45,577 bases of DNA from Oxalobacteraceae bacterium. Lineage in GTDB: Bacteria; Pseudomonadota; Gammaproteobacteria; Burkholderiales; Burkholderiaceae_D. The notes below the pieces were generated by a model. It was not told the DNA's origin, ran no database searches, and saw only the letters and a list, made by a program, of their open reading frames with translations. The stretch lies in the NCBI GenBank assembly GCA_030698225.1, contig JAUYNR010000046.1, positions 1-45,577 on the forward strand, read 5' to 3'. Positions within the stretch are counted from its first letter, which is position 1, and each line of letters opens with the position of its first letter. Both the position numbers and the translations under genes were made by a program. This document shows, piece after piece, positions 1 to 9,712 of this stretch.

Positions 1-4
1 GTTA

Positions 5-120
5 TGCCTGATGACCATAGCAAGTTGGTACCACCCCTTCCCATCCCGAACAGGACCGTGAAACGACTTTGCGCCGATGATAGTGCGTCAACACGTGTGA
101 AAGTAGGTCATCGTCAGGCT
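5..120 (+). rRNA. rrf: 5S ribosomal RNA
   Basis: This is a complete 5S rRNA. The 5' end GCCTGATGAC (from base 6) can pair with the 3' end GTC-ATCG-TCAGGC around 108-119, closing helix I. The internal segment CCCATCCCGAACAG and the GTGAAACGAC stretch are the conserved 5S loop sequences. It sits at the very start of the window and is followed at once by a terminator, so it is the last gene of an rRNA operon whose 16S and 23S genes lie upstream, outside the window. Exact ends may differ by one to three bases. Confidence 0.95.
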
Positions 121-130
121 GTTATTCCTA

Positions 131-163
131 AAAACCCCCGCTATGTCTAGCGGGGGTTTTTTT
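131..163 (+). terminator. rRNA operon terminator
   Basis: A rho-independent terminator directly behind the 5S gene: 9-bp stem CCCCCGCTA (135-143), loop TGTC, TAGCGGGGG (148-156), then seven T residues (157-163). It ends the rRNA operon. Confidence 0.93.
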
Positions 164-344
164 ATGCGCAAAACAAAAACCGCCGCACGCTGCCGCTGCG
201 GTGCGCAGCGAGCCGGGCTGCAGCGGTTTCCGGGTGCAGCGCACCAGCGATCTTGATCAATTCATCACCGATTACCGCTCCAGAACGCTAAGCTAGCTGT
301 GTGAGTGTGATGATCGATCGCGATGCGGCTGACTGCATTTCACC

Positions 345-1346
345 TTACAAAAATTTCTGCCCGATATTGATGCTCGAGCGATCGCCGATGTCGTCAAAAT
401 TTTCCACCAGCCATTGGTCCGCAGCATCGTGGCCGATCTTGTGCAGCGCCTGCAGAAACGTCCAGTCGGTATTGGATTTGCTGGACGCGCCGAATGTGCG
501 CATTTTATTTTCCGCATTGATGGCATGAATGTTGAGATGCTTGTATTTTTTGGGATCTACGCGCTCTTCCCTGAGCAGTCGGTTGACGAAGTCGATAGCA
601 CGCAATTCCAGCATTAACGGCGTATTGAAACTGATTTCATTCAGGCGGTCGATGATTTCCTGTGACGTATCGGGCACATCGTCGCGTTCAATCGGATTGA
701 TTTGCACAATCAGGATATCGCGCGTGTCGGTCTCATAATACAGCGGGAACAGCGGCGGATTGCCCATGTAGCCGCCATCCCAGTAATGCTCGCCGCCGAC
801 TTCCACCGCCTGAAACACGAAGGGCAGACAGGCCGACGCCAGCAGCACATCGCATGACAGTTCGCCATTTTCAAACACCTTGATGCGACCGCTCCTGACG
901 TTGGTCGCACAAATGAACAGCTTGACCGGACTATGCTGGCGCAGCCGCTCGAAGTCGATTTGCGCATTCAGCATGTCGCGCAGCGGATTGATATTGAATG
1001 GATTGGTCTGGTACGGTGAAAACATGCGGCTCATCAGATCGAAGCCGGCGCCGGCGAACTCCATCAGCGAAGGTACTTTCAGCGCGCCGACGCTGGGGTG
1101 CCCGGATACCGACTTCCAGAAATCGTGCAACGCCTTCTTCGCGCCCTCCACGCCGCCGTCGAGCAACCCGTCGGCATATACCACTGCGTTCATCGCGCCG
1201 GCGCTGGCGCCGGTGATGCCGTCCACCACCACCCGATCGTCTTCCAGCAGCCGGTCCAGCACGCCCCAGGTAAAGGCGCCGTGCGAGCCGCCGCCTTGCA
1301 ACGCGAGATTGATCTTGCGCGGTTGGCTGGTATTGGCTTTATTCAT
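345..1346 (-). CDS. patatin-like phospholipase family protein
   Basis: Predicted lipid acyl hydrolase of 333 residues with the Ser-Asp catalytic dyad of patatins. The oxyanion loop GGGSHGAF is at residues 18-25, the nucleophile elbow GASAG at 46-50 (Ser48), and the catalytic Asp lies in DGG at 190-192. There is no clear signal peptide, so it is probably cytoplasmic. The start at 1346 is chosen because AAGGA lies six bases upstream and the protein then begins MNKANTSQPRK just before the first beta strand; the open frame extends 52 codons further but that part looks non-coding. It is transcribed toward the rRNA operon. The substrate cannot be told: membrane phospholipid or a polyester are both possible in this family. 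Confidence 0.9.
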   Translation of the reverse strand: MNKANTSQPRKINLALQGGGSHGAFTWGVLDRLLEDDRVVVDGITGASAGAMNAVVYADGLLDGGVEGAKKALHDFWKSVSGHPSVGALKVPSLMEFAGAGFDLMSRMFSPYQTNPFNINPLRDMLNAQIDFERLRQHSPVKLFICATNVRSGRIKVFENGELSCDVLLASACLPFVFQAVEVGGEHYWDGGYMGNPPLFPLYYETDTRDILIVQINPIERDDVPDTSQEIIDRLNEISFNTPLMLELRAIDFVNRLLREERVDPKKYKHLNIHAINAENKMRTFGASSKSNTDWTFLQALHKIGHDAADQWLVENFDDIGDRSSINIGQKFL

Positions 1347-1387
1347 GTTCAATCCTTGCAAAAGGTAAGTGGGTGTCTGTTGAGATA

Positions 1388-1651
1388 TTAGTTGCGAGTG
1401 TAAGTGCTTTGTTGGGCCCAAAACGGCAGTTGGACAGACACGAGGTGACGCCGGAGTTTCAGATGTAATGATCGGGGTTGCGGTTGACTTGGCGGGAGCC
1501 ATCCTGGCGAACTATCCCGGAACTTCCAGATAGTTCGCCACTGGCTCCAGTTCGCCTCACGAGCCCTTTGCCTGACTGCCGGATTGGCGCGGTCCAAGGC
1601 CACCAGCTTGGACTGAACGTCGCTCGATGTGAAGGTGTTTCTTGTGCTCAT
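1388..1651 (-). CDS. small hypothetical ORF downstream of vsr remnant
   Basis: An 87-codon open frame from an ATG, starting 31 bp after the stop of the vsr remnant and on the same strand. The first 45 residues read like real protein (SSDVQSKLVALDRANPAVRQ), the rest looks random and runs into the patatin upstream region. I recognise no family. It may be the broken end of a gene lost from the island, or noise. Otherwise the 335-bp stretch 1347-1681 holds only the patatin ribosome-binding site. Confidence 0.25.
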   Translation of the reverse strand: MSTRNTFTSSDVQSKLVALDRANPAVRQRAREANWSQWRTIWKFRDSSPGWLPPSQPQPRSLHLKLRRHLVSVQLPFWAQQSTYTRN

Positions 1652-1681
1652 AGGCTATCGTCAATTTCCTATTGTTTTCAC

Positions 1682-2107
1682 TCAGCCGGCATCACCGGCC
1701 AGCTCGATTCCCAGTGACCGAGGATCATGAATCCAGTCCACCAGATTGTCGATGAGTGCGTCAAACACCTGCCTGCCGCGCCCCTTCATCGCACATTCCC
1801 ACACAACAGCCACCCGCCAGTCAGCCGCCAACAGCCTGTTATGCGAGAGCATGTCGCGGCTCATGTTGTCCGAGATTTTGGTAAGCCAGAATGCGGTTCT
1901 GGTTTTCGGTGTTGTGGACAGGTGGCAGTGGTGTCCGTGCCAGAAGCAGCCATTGACGAAAATCACCGCTTTGTATTTTGGCAGAACAATGTCAGGGCTG
2001 CCGGGCAGCGTTTTCATGTGCAGACGGAATCGGAAGCCTCTGGCGCAGGCAATGAAGCCGATGGTAATTAGTAATAAAGAAAAATCTGGCAAACTACGCT
2101 CGTACAA
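1682..2107 (-). pseudogene. vsr: very short patch repair endonuclease, 5'-truncated
   Basis: Vsr nicks DNA 5' of the T in T:G mismatches produced by deamination of 5-methylcytosine. The catalytic and zinc parts are clear: PGSPDIVLP carries the metal-binding Asp, and GCFWHGHHCH and WECAMKG carry the Cys/His zinc ligands. Homology begins only at FIACARGFRFRLH; the N-terminal helix with the family's conserved Glu and the arginine/lysine-rich start is absent. The open frame begins at a TTG in a hydrophobic, unrelated stretch, and the only in-frame ATG is at residue 31 inside the domain. I see a truncated, probably inactive copy. No cytosine methyltransferase, its usual partner, is in the window. 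The 5' break lies about 50 bp from the start of the divergent HNH gene. Confidence 0.75.
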
Positions 2108-2164
2108 ATCTATGTAGAGAAATTGATGATGACGGGAAAATCAAATAATTGGACGTGAGAGCAA

Positions 2165-2926
2165 TTGTTAGTCGCATTCAACTTGTATTGCCAACTTCCA
2201 TTCGGAAAATTGGATCAGCGCAATCCCGACATTATCCGATTTGCGGCAATGATAGGACGTACACCTTCCGCACTCGCAATGAAGTTGGTCAATATCGCGA
2301 GTCTCGATCCTGTAATTACTGATTCTGGGCGCAAAGGTTTGATCGGGGCGTCAAAATTAGACCGTGCGATGTGGGACGAAATGCAGCAAGACTGGAGCAA
2401 GTTTGCGCTAGAAAGTCAGATGATGATTGACGCACTTGTAAGCCAAAGCAATGCGTCATTCATTGAGCCACTCGTCACGGAAGAAATTGATGATGACGTG
2501 GAAATTAATTATTCAGCAGAGAGCAAAATCGCACAAACACAGATTCGCGTCGGTCAACATTTTTTCCGTCGCGCCGTGATGAGCGCCTATGCCGGGCGTT
2601 GCTGTATCACGGGTTTAGCACATCCTACTTTATTGGTTGCTAGTCATATTATTCCTTGGCGATCAGACAAGGATAACCGACTCAACCCACGTAATGGACT
2701 CTGCCTTTCTACCTTACATGACAAAGCGTTTGACAAAGGCTTAATCACTGTCACGCCAGATTACACAATCAAAATTTCGTCATCCGCTCGGCAGTTGGCA
2801 GACAATCGTTTTGCATCGGAGTGGTTGATTGGATTAGAAGGTAAAAAAATCACTTTACCTGAAAAATTTAGTCCTTCAATGGGATTTATCGAATGGCATA
2901 ACGAACATATTTTTCTTGGCGATTGA
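2165..2926 (+). CDS. HNH endonuclease (restriction-type), start region broken by a stop codon
   Basis: A 253-residue reading frame (TTG at 2165) ending in an HNH_2-type nuclease domain: CCITG, ASHIIPW and the NGLCLSTLHDKAFDKG block at about residues 150-190, the layout of restriction-associated HNH proteins. The N-terminal half (QLPFGKLDQRNPDIIRFAAMIGRTPSALAMKL) is a helical region typical of this family. The natural start appears to be ATG at 2126: translation from there gives MMTGKSNNWT, a TGA at 2156-2158, then EQLLVAFNLYCQ, which restores the usual family start if TGA replaces an Arg codon. So the gene carries a nonsense mutation at codon 11, or starts again at TTG 2165. Low GC compared with the core genes suggests transfer. 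Confidence 0.78.
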   Translation: MLVAFNLYCQLPFGKLDQRNPDIIRFAAMIGRTPSALAMKLVNIASLDPVITDSGRKGLIGASKLDRAMWDEMQQDWSKFALESQMMIDALVSQSNASFIEPLVTEEIDDDVEINYSAESKIAQTQIRVGQHFFRRAVMSAYAGRCCITGLAHPTLLVASHIIPWRSDKDNRLNPRNGLCLSTLHDKAFDKGLITVTPDYTIKISSSARQLADNRFASEWLIGLEGKKITLPEKFSPSMGFIEWHNEHIFLGD

Positions 2927-2963
2927 ACTTTATATAAGCACCTTTTCTGTATCAACGACAAAT

Positions 2964-3308
2964 ATGAATATTCGATTTTCTTACCTGTATCGCGATGCCG
3001 GAAATTTCAAAAACTGGGGCGAGATTGTTTTTTCAAATCCGCATAATGTGCCATTAGAAAATTTGTCCGCGCAGGTAAAACTAGCATTACTTGATGAGAT
3101 GTACTTCGATGCATTTTCTGTTGGAGTGCCAGATCGGTTTTTTGATGATTACGATGAAGAACTTGATCACGATTGGCACGAATTTGAATGCTTGGAACAG
3201 GTTGATAGCCCAGCAACTGATCGACAGGAACGGACTATTGAAATTTTTCTCTCCAAATTAGCTGAAATTTCCAAAAAAGGATTTGTTTCACGTGATTTTT
3301 GGAAATAA
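2964..3308 (+). CDS. conserved hypothetical protein
   Basis: 114 residues from ATG 2964 (MNIRFSYLYRDAGNFKNW), chosen because the frame before it overlaps the end of the HNH gene and looks non-coding. It is acidic, with a DDYDEELDHDWHEF segment near residue 70, and has no signal peptide or membrane span. I recognise the opening pattern from uncharacterised small proteins but know no function. It follows the HNH gene by 37 bp in the same direction, so the two could be co-transcribed, and it converges with the MNT gene 7 bp away. GC is low like the rest of the island. Confidence 0.7.
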   Translation: MNIRFSYLYRDAGNFKNWGEIVFSNPHNVPLENLSAQVKLALLDEMYFDAFSVGVPDRFFDDYDEELDHDWHEFECLEQVDSPATDRQERTIEIFLSKLAEISKKGFVSRDFWK

Positions 3309-3315
3309 CAAAAAT

Positions 3316-3624
3316 CTACCTCAACACCACCCGATGACTCTCGATAATCGCCCGGAATGCCGGGCTGGTGCTCGCCCAATCCACCAGATCCACCTTGAAC
3401 GGCAAATCCGACTCAGTGAAATTATGTTCCAGCGCCGCTATCAAGCTCAGCGGCAAGGCGGATTCGCCGATGATGGCGAGGTCGAGGTCGGAGTAGGGTT
3501 TGGCGGTGCGGGTGGCGCGCGAGCCGAAGGCCCAGACGGCTTTGTCCGGAACATGACGGTCGAGGATGGCAGCCACGATTTCCCATTGTCCGGGGCTGAT
3601 CGCGATGTCCGGCAGCGTGCTCAC
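3316..3624 (-). CDS. mntA: MntA-like minimal nucleotidyltransferase antitoxin
   Basis: 102 residues with the minimal nucleotidyltransferase signature: GSR at 34-36 followed by DLD at 46-48 (GSRATRTAKPYSDLDLAI), the two Asp residues that hold Mg-ATP. In characterised HepT-MntA pairs the antitoxin transfers AMP to a Tyr of the HEPN toxin and so silences its RNase activity. Here it begins 7 bp after the HEPN gene, in the same operon, toxin first. The toxin carries the matching Tyr motif, which supports this mechanism. Confidence 0.85.
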   Translation of the reverse strand: MSTLPDIAISPGQWEIVAAILDRHVPDKAVWAFGSRATRTAKPYSDLDLAIIGESALPLSLIAALEHNFTESDLPFKVDLVDWASTSPAFRAIIESHRVVLR

Positions 3625-3631
3625 AGGCGGC

Positions 3632-4051
3632 TCATGGCTTGACGCTGCCGCGCCTGTGCAGTTCTTGCAACAGGGCTAGCGCTTCTTGCAGAAAATCGGG
3701 CAGCAACGTCATCACTTCGATCGCCTTGGCTTCGTCGTAGGTGTGGCTGGTGATGCTGCGTGCCTTGCGGTAGTCCTTCCAGCGATCCCATCCGCTGCGC
3801 AGCAAGCCTTGTTCACTGCCGCTGCGTATCAGATCCGGAAAAGCCAGTTCGTCAATCGCAACCGGGTTGGGCGCGGCCATTTCCAAATAGCGTTTGAGCA
3901 TTTTGTGCGAGAGTTCATAACAACATCCGAAGCGTTGTATGCAGGCATCGCGGTACAGGGTAATTTGCGGATCGGTAGCATGCGCGTGCAGCGCTTCTGC
4001 GAGGCGCTGCAAGGCGTTTTCCAGTGAGCTGAGATCGAGTTGAATCGCCAT
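3632..4051 (-). CDS. hepT: HepT-like HEPN toxin
   Basis: 139 residues, all-helical, of the HI0074/HEPN family that was first called nucleotidyltransferase substrate-binding protein. It has the R-x4-H-x-Y motif at residues 98-105 (RSITSHTY): Arg98 and His103 are the RNase residues and Tyr105 is the residue AMPylated in the characterised HepT/MntA systems. A ribosome-binding site AGGTGAG lies just upstream of the ATG. It is the first gene of a two-gene operon with the MNT antitoxin. All key residues are present, so the pair may be functional, in contrast to the decayed genes beside it. Confidence 0.85.
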   Translation of the reverse strand: MAIQLDLSSLENALQRLAEALHAHATDPQITLYRDACIQRFGCCYELSHKMLKRYLEMAAPNPVAIDELAFPDLIRSGSEQGLLRSGWDRWKDYRKARSITSHTYDEAKAIEVMTLLPDFLQEALALLQELHRRGSVKP

Positions 4052-4435
4052 ATCTCACCTATTCAATCGCGTTAGAACTACGTTTTTCCACAATCGGCCG
4101 TGACATGTCTAAAAAATGAAAAACGTCATTTTGGATATCACAAATTAAAACAAGCAACAGCGTGTGCCGAGCCGAAGGTGAAAACGGCATTAATTTTGGA
4201 GGCGATGAGAAAACTCAGCCCTAACTAATAATCCAGCGCACATAGTTGAAGGAAGGCACGGTATGGTTTGTTACTCGCTGGCATCCATGTTGTGAGTTTG
4301 AAATTCCGGTGATTGATCACCTTGATCTGGCGCATCTTGACAGCGGCGACATTTATGGCTAGTATTCGCGATTGAGTTCACTGCCTATCGGCTTTGAATA
4401 TATCGAGGTTTCGGCCGCTGGACCCGCGTAGCGAA
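4052..4435. other. intergenic region, no gene seen
   Basis: 384 bp between the HEPN gene start and the end of the DUF3800 operon. It should hold the promoter of the hepT-mntA operon at its left end. At its right end an 8-bp inverted repeat GGCCGCTG (4413-4420) / CAGCGGCC (4437-4444) overlaps the stop codon of the next minus-strand gene and could be part of a weak terminator, although no T-run follows. I see no open frame or RNA gene. Confidence 0.5.
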
Positions 4436-4912
4436 TCAGCGGCCACTACCGCCTTTTAGTGTTTGTAAGCATGCCTCCCGCACCCACGTCGGTGAGGTTC
4501 GAATCTTCCCAATGCTGTTATCAGCCTGATAGCAGGTTACGAAGTTAGCTTTGAGTGTCCCATCCTGTTTGATGCTCATAGCCACAACTACCACGAAATC
4601 CTCGTAAACTACGGCCACGCGTCGCGCGTCGTCGTAGCAACACGAATCTTTATTCCAACCTTTAAACAAGTCGGCTTGCGGATGCTCTAGAGTAGCCTTG
4701 ATCCAATCGATGCGTGGAGCGCGGACGGGCGACAAAATGTCCTTGCGACCATCACGCGTGGTGCTTTCGTAAAAGGCATGTCCAAACTTACTTTCAGGGA
4801 AGTAGACTCTGATTCCATCAAAAGTGACGATTATTCCGCGGCAGTACACGCGTTCGTAGTGCTGACGATATTCGACAGCAGTATCGTAATGTACTAAGGG
4901 AGGTAGTCCCAT
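4436..4912 (-). CDS. hypothetical protein, possible BECR-type nuclease paired with DUF3800
   Basis: 158 residues, no signal or membrane segment. The order of conserved-looking elements is HAFYES (His45), RAPRIDWIKATLEHP at about 64-78, a RRVAVV...DFVVVVAM strand pair at 98-112 and NFVTCYQAD at 123-131. This resembles phage-associated Barnase/EndoU/ColicinE5-D/RelE-like (BECR) nucleases in layout: a basic RI-W-I helix, then antiparallel strands ending in a TxY. That assignment is my inference from pattern only. Its ATG overlaps the stop of the DUF3800 gene by one base (TAATG), so the two are translationally coupled and probably act together. Confidence 0.65.
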   Translation of the reverse strand: MGLPPLVHYDTAVEYRQHYERVYCRGIIVTFDGIRVYFPESKFGHAFYESTTRDGRKDILSPVRAPRIDWIKATLEHPQADLFKGWNKDSCCYDDARRVAVVYEDFVVVVAMSIKQDGTLKANFVTCYQADNSIGKIRTSPTWVREACLQTLKGGSGR

Positions 4913-5613
4913 TACCAGCCCCCTTGAAGCCGAATTTTGAAGATATTGAACTTCTCCTCTGTTTTATGGGTTGGCATTAGCGGTCGGCCGAGCGCCGATT
5001 CCAGTCGATTGACCAGTGCTTCCTTTGCCGTCCCCGCGTTGAGTGTGTTATTAATCCGACTGCTTGCTGCTCCAAGAAGAAGGTCGCATAACTGGATTAG
5101 TACCACTTCGTGAGAAGGCAGGGACTGGATAGCGTTAATGCTGGAAGTCAGATTCGCGCGGGACAGGCAACGAGCAAGTACTGGTAGCCGCTTCGGGTCT
5201 CTGTTGCTCTTAATATCGCAGAAAATACGGTACTCGTTGAAATCCTGTATCCAGTGATGCAGCAACTGATAGTAAAATTTGTAAAAACCGAGTTCACCAT
5301 CATTGTCATGTAATGCCATGTTTAGTTGAGTGTGGTCAACTGCGATGCAACGAAAGCGCAAATTTTCCCCGTAGCCTATGAATAGGTCAGCAAGCTCAAG
5401 AAAAAAGGCTTGCCGGCTGGGGGCCACTTTGCTCCATTTAATCTCGCCCCAGACGTTATGGTGTTGGCGCAAGGCACGAATTCTATTTTTGATCTCGTCG
5501 CGTAGATCCCCGGATAACCATAGACTTCCGATCATCAAATGACGGGCACGCGGTTTTCCGGAGGTCAGCACATCCGGATTCGCCTCATCGCAATAGACTT
5601 CAAATTTCATCAA
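4912..5613 (-). CDS. DUF3800 domain-containing protein
   Basis: 233 residues with the DUF3800 pattern: an N-terminal beta strand ending in YCDEA (Asp9, Glu10), WGEIKWSK at 55-62 (Glu57, Lys59), FCDIKSNRD (Asp133) and QLCDLLLGA (Asp177). The spaced acidic residues suggest an RNase-H-like fold that binds metal; biochemical function is unknown to me, and members are common in mobile elements and defence regions. It is the first gene of a two-gene minus-strand unit with the gene at 4436-4912. The ATG at 5613 fits the usual strand-one start. The coding GC is lower than in gyrB next door, consistent with acquisition. Confidence 0.82.
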   Translation of the reverse strand: MMKFEVYCDEANPDVLTSGKPRARHLMIGSLWLSGDLRDEIKNRIRALRQHHNVWGEIKWSKVAPSRQAFFLELADLFIGYGENLRFRCIAVDHTQLNMALHDNDGELGFYKFYYQLLHHWIQDFNEYRIFCDIKSNRDPKRLPVLARCLSRANLTSSINAIQSLPSHEVVLIQLCDLLLGAASSRINNTLNAGTAKEALVNRLESALGRPLMPTHKTEEKFNIFKIRLQGGW

Positions 5614-5715
5614 GTGCCCTTATACACTGATTCAGAACGACCAAGAACTCCGCAGCAAGCGTCGGCGACTGGATATCTTGATGTTTCTCTTAGATTTCAT
5701 ACTTTGTAAATTTTA

Positions 5716-5746
5716 TGGGCATCAAATTGTCAGCAATTGATGCCCA
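5716..5746 (-). terminator. hairpin behind gyrB, possible terminator
   Basis: Inverted repeat TGGGCATCAA (5716-5725) / TTGATGCCCA (5737-5746), beginning 10 bp after the gyrB stop. On the minus strand the stem is followed by an A/T-rich tract rather than a clean T-run, so termination is likely but not certain. Confidence 0.5.
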
Positions 5747-5756
5747 CTACACAACA

Positions 5757-8258
<2,502 letters not shown>

Positions 8259-8404
8259 CTACTTTCAAAATAACAGTTACTGACAACACTATCGACTTTG
8301 CTGCACGCATTAACATACTATTGGATGTATATTTAAATGCGGAATTAATATATGCGGTAAATGCAATATTATTGCTTATACTCCCACTGTAATTTATCAG
8401 AGAG

Positions 8405-9511
8405 TCAAATACGCATCGGCATCACGACATACTTGAAATCGGCATTGTCGGGAATCGAGATCAGCGCCGATGAATTGGAATCCCCAAGTGCGATGTTGAT
8501 TTGCTCGCACTTCAGGTTGTTCAGCACGTCCAGCAGGTAAGAGACATTGAAGCCGATATCGACACTGTCGCCACCGTAATCGATTTCGAGTTCTTCGACC
8601 GCTTCTTCCTGGTCGGCATTGGTGGAGCTGATCTTCAGGCTGCCGGGCGTGACGATGCAGCGCACCCCTTTGAATTTGTCGGAGGTCATGATCGCGGCCC
8701 GTTGCAGGGAGCGCAGCAGCGCATCGCGGCCGATGATGAAACTGTTCTTGTATCCCTTCGGCACCACTCGGTTGTAATCGGGAAACTTGCCTTCGACCAG
8801 TTTTGAGATCAGTTCGACGTCGGCGAAGGTCAGCTTGACCTGGTTGCTGGCAATTTCGAGTTCCACCGGATCGTCGTTTTCTTCCAGCAGACGCTGCAAT
8901 TCAAGAATGGTCTTGCGCGGGATGATGACTTCCTGACGTGGGAAATCCTGCTCGGTTTCGACCTGACAGAAAGCCAGGCGGTGGCCGTCGGTGGTTACCG
9001 CGATCACGTTCTTGCCATCGACCACTAGCAGCAGGCCATTCAGGTAATAGCGGATGTCTTGTTGCGCCATCGAGAAATGCACCATGTTGAACAGGTGCTT
9101 CAGGGTTTTTTGCGGCAGCGTGACACGGGCGTTGTAATGCTCGGCTTGCGCCACCGTCGGGAATTCTTCGGCGGCCAGCGTTTGCAGCGCGAAGCGCGAT
9201 TTTCCGCTTTGTACCGTCATGCGCTTATTGGCCAGCGACAGGGTCACTTCGCCGGATTCCGGCAAGGCGCGCAGGATGTCGAGCAGCTTGCGTGCCGCAA
9301 CGGTGGTCGCGGCGACTTCTGCATCGACGCCGATCCGGGCGTGGGTGGTGATTTGCACCTCGATGTCGGTGGACAGGAAGGAAACCCTTTCGCCATCCTT
9401 GCGAATAAGGATATTGGCCAGAATCGGCAAGGTGTGCCGACGCTCGACAATACCGCTCACGATCTGCAAGGGCCGCAGGAGTGCATCTCTATGAGTCTTA
9501 ACCAATTGCAT
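8405..9511 (-). CDS. dnaN: DNA polymerase III subunit beta (sliding clamp)
   Basis: Ring-shaped processivity clamp that tethers DNA polymerase III to DNA. 368 residues, the normal length, starting MQLVKTHRDALLRPLQ and ending with YVVMPMRI, the typical C-terminal strand. The start at 9511 is chosen over ATG 9517 and the upstream ATG 9532 because AAGGA is seven bases before it, while it would abut the ATG at 9517. All three clamp domains are present without gaps. It lies 200 bp downstream of dnaA in the classic order. Confidence 0.97.
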   Translation of the reverse strand: MQLVKTHRDALLRPLQIVSGIVERRHTLPILANILIRKDGERVSFLSTDIEVQITTHARIGVDAEVAATTVAARKLLDILRALPESGEVTLSLANKRMTVQSGKSRFALQTLAAEEFPTVAQAEHYNARVTLPQKTLKHLFNMVHFSMAQQDIRYYLNGLLLVVDGKNVIAVTTDGHRLAFCQVETEQDFPRQEVIIPRKTILELQRLLEENDDPVELEIASNQVKLTFADVELISKLVEGKFPDYNRVVPKGYKNSFIIGRDALLRSLQRAAIMTSDKFKGVRCIVTPGSLKISSTNADQEEAVEELEIDYGGDSVDIGFNVSYLLDVLNNLKCEQINIALGDSNSSALISIPDNADFKYVVMPMRI

Positions 9512-9651
9512 AGTCATATCCTTGTGTGTCATGGTTGAATGTTACCGCTTGCTTCTGGAGCCATGTCCGGCATTAACGCCAGTAAAACCGAGTAAAACTC
9601 ATTAAACCTACTTCTTTTCGCCTGTTGCGCGGAGCTCCGGGCTAGTTGCCA

Positions 9652-9660
9652 TTATCCATA
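9652..9660 (+). promoter_or_regulatory. DnaA-box-like site between dnaA and dnaN
   Basis: TTATCCATA differs from the consensus TTATCCACA at one position. It lies in the 200-bp dnaA-dnaN gap and could take part in DnaA control of dnaN or in origin function. One near-match alone is weak evidence. Confidence 0.4.
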
Positions 9661-9712
9661 AATATGCTGATGTTTAGCAATATTGTCGCTTAACCGCCAG
9701 AGTCGCATTTTT

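Noticed and set aside
1727..2117. Plus-strand open frames opposite the vsr remnant
   Set aside because: They have no recognisable motif, whereas the minus strand shows the Vsr metal and zinc motifs.
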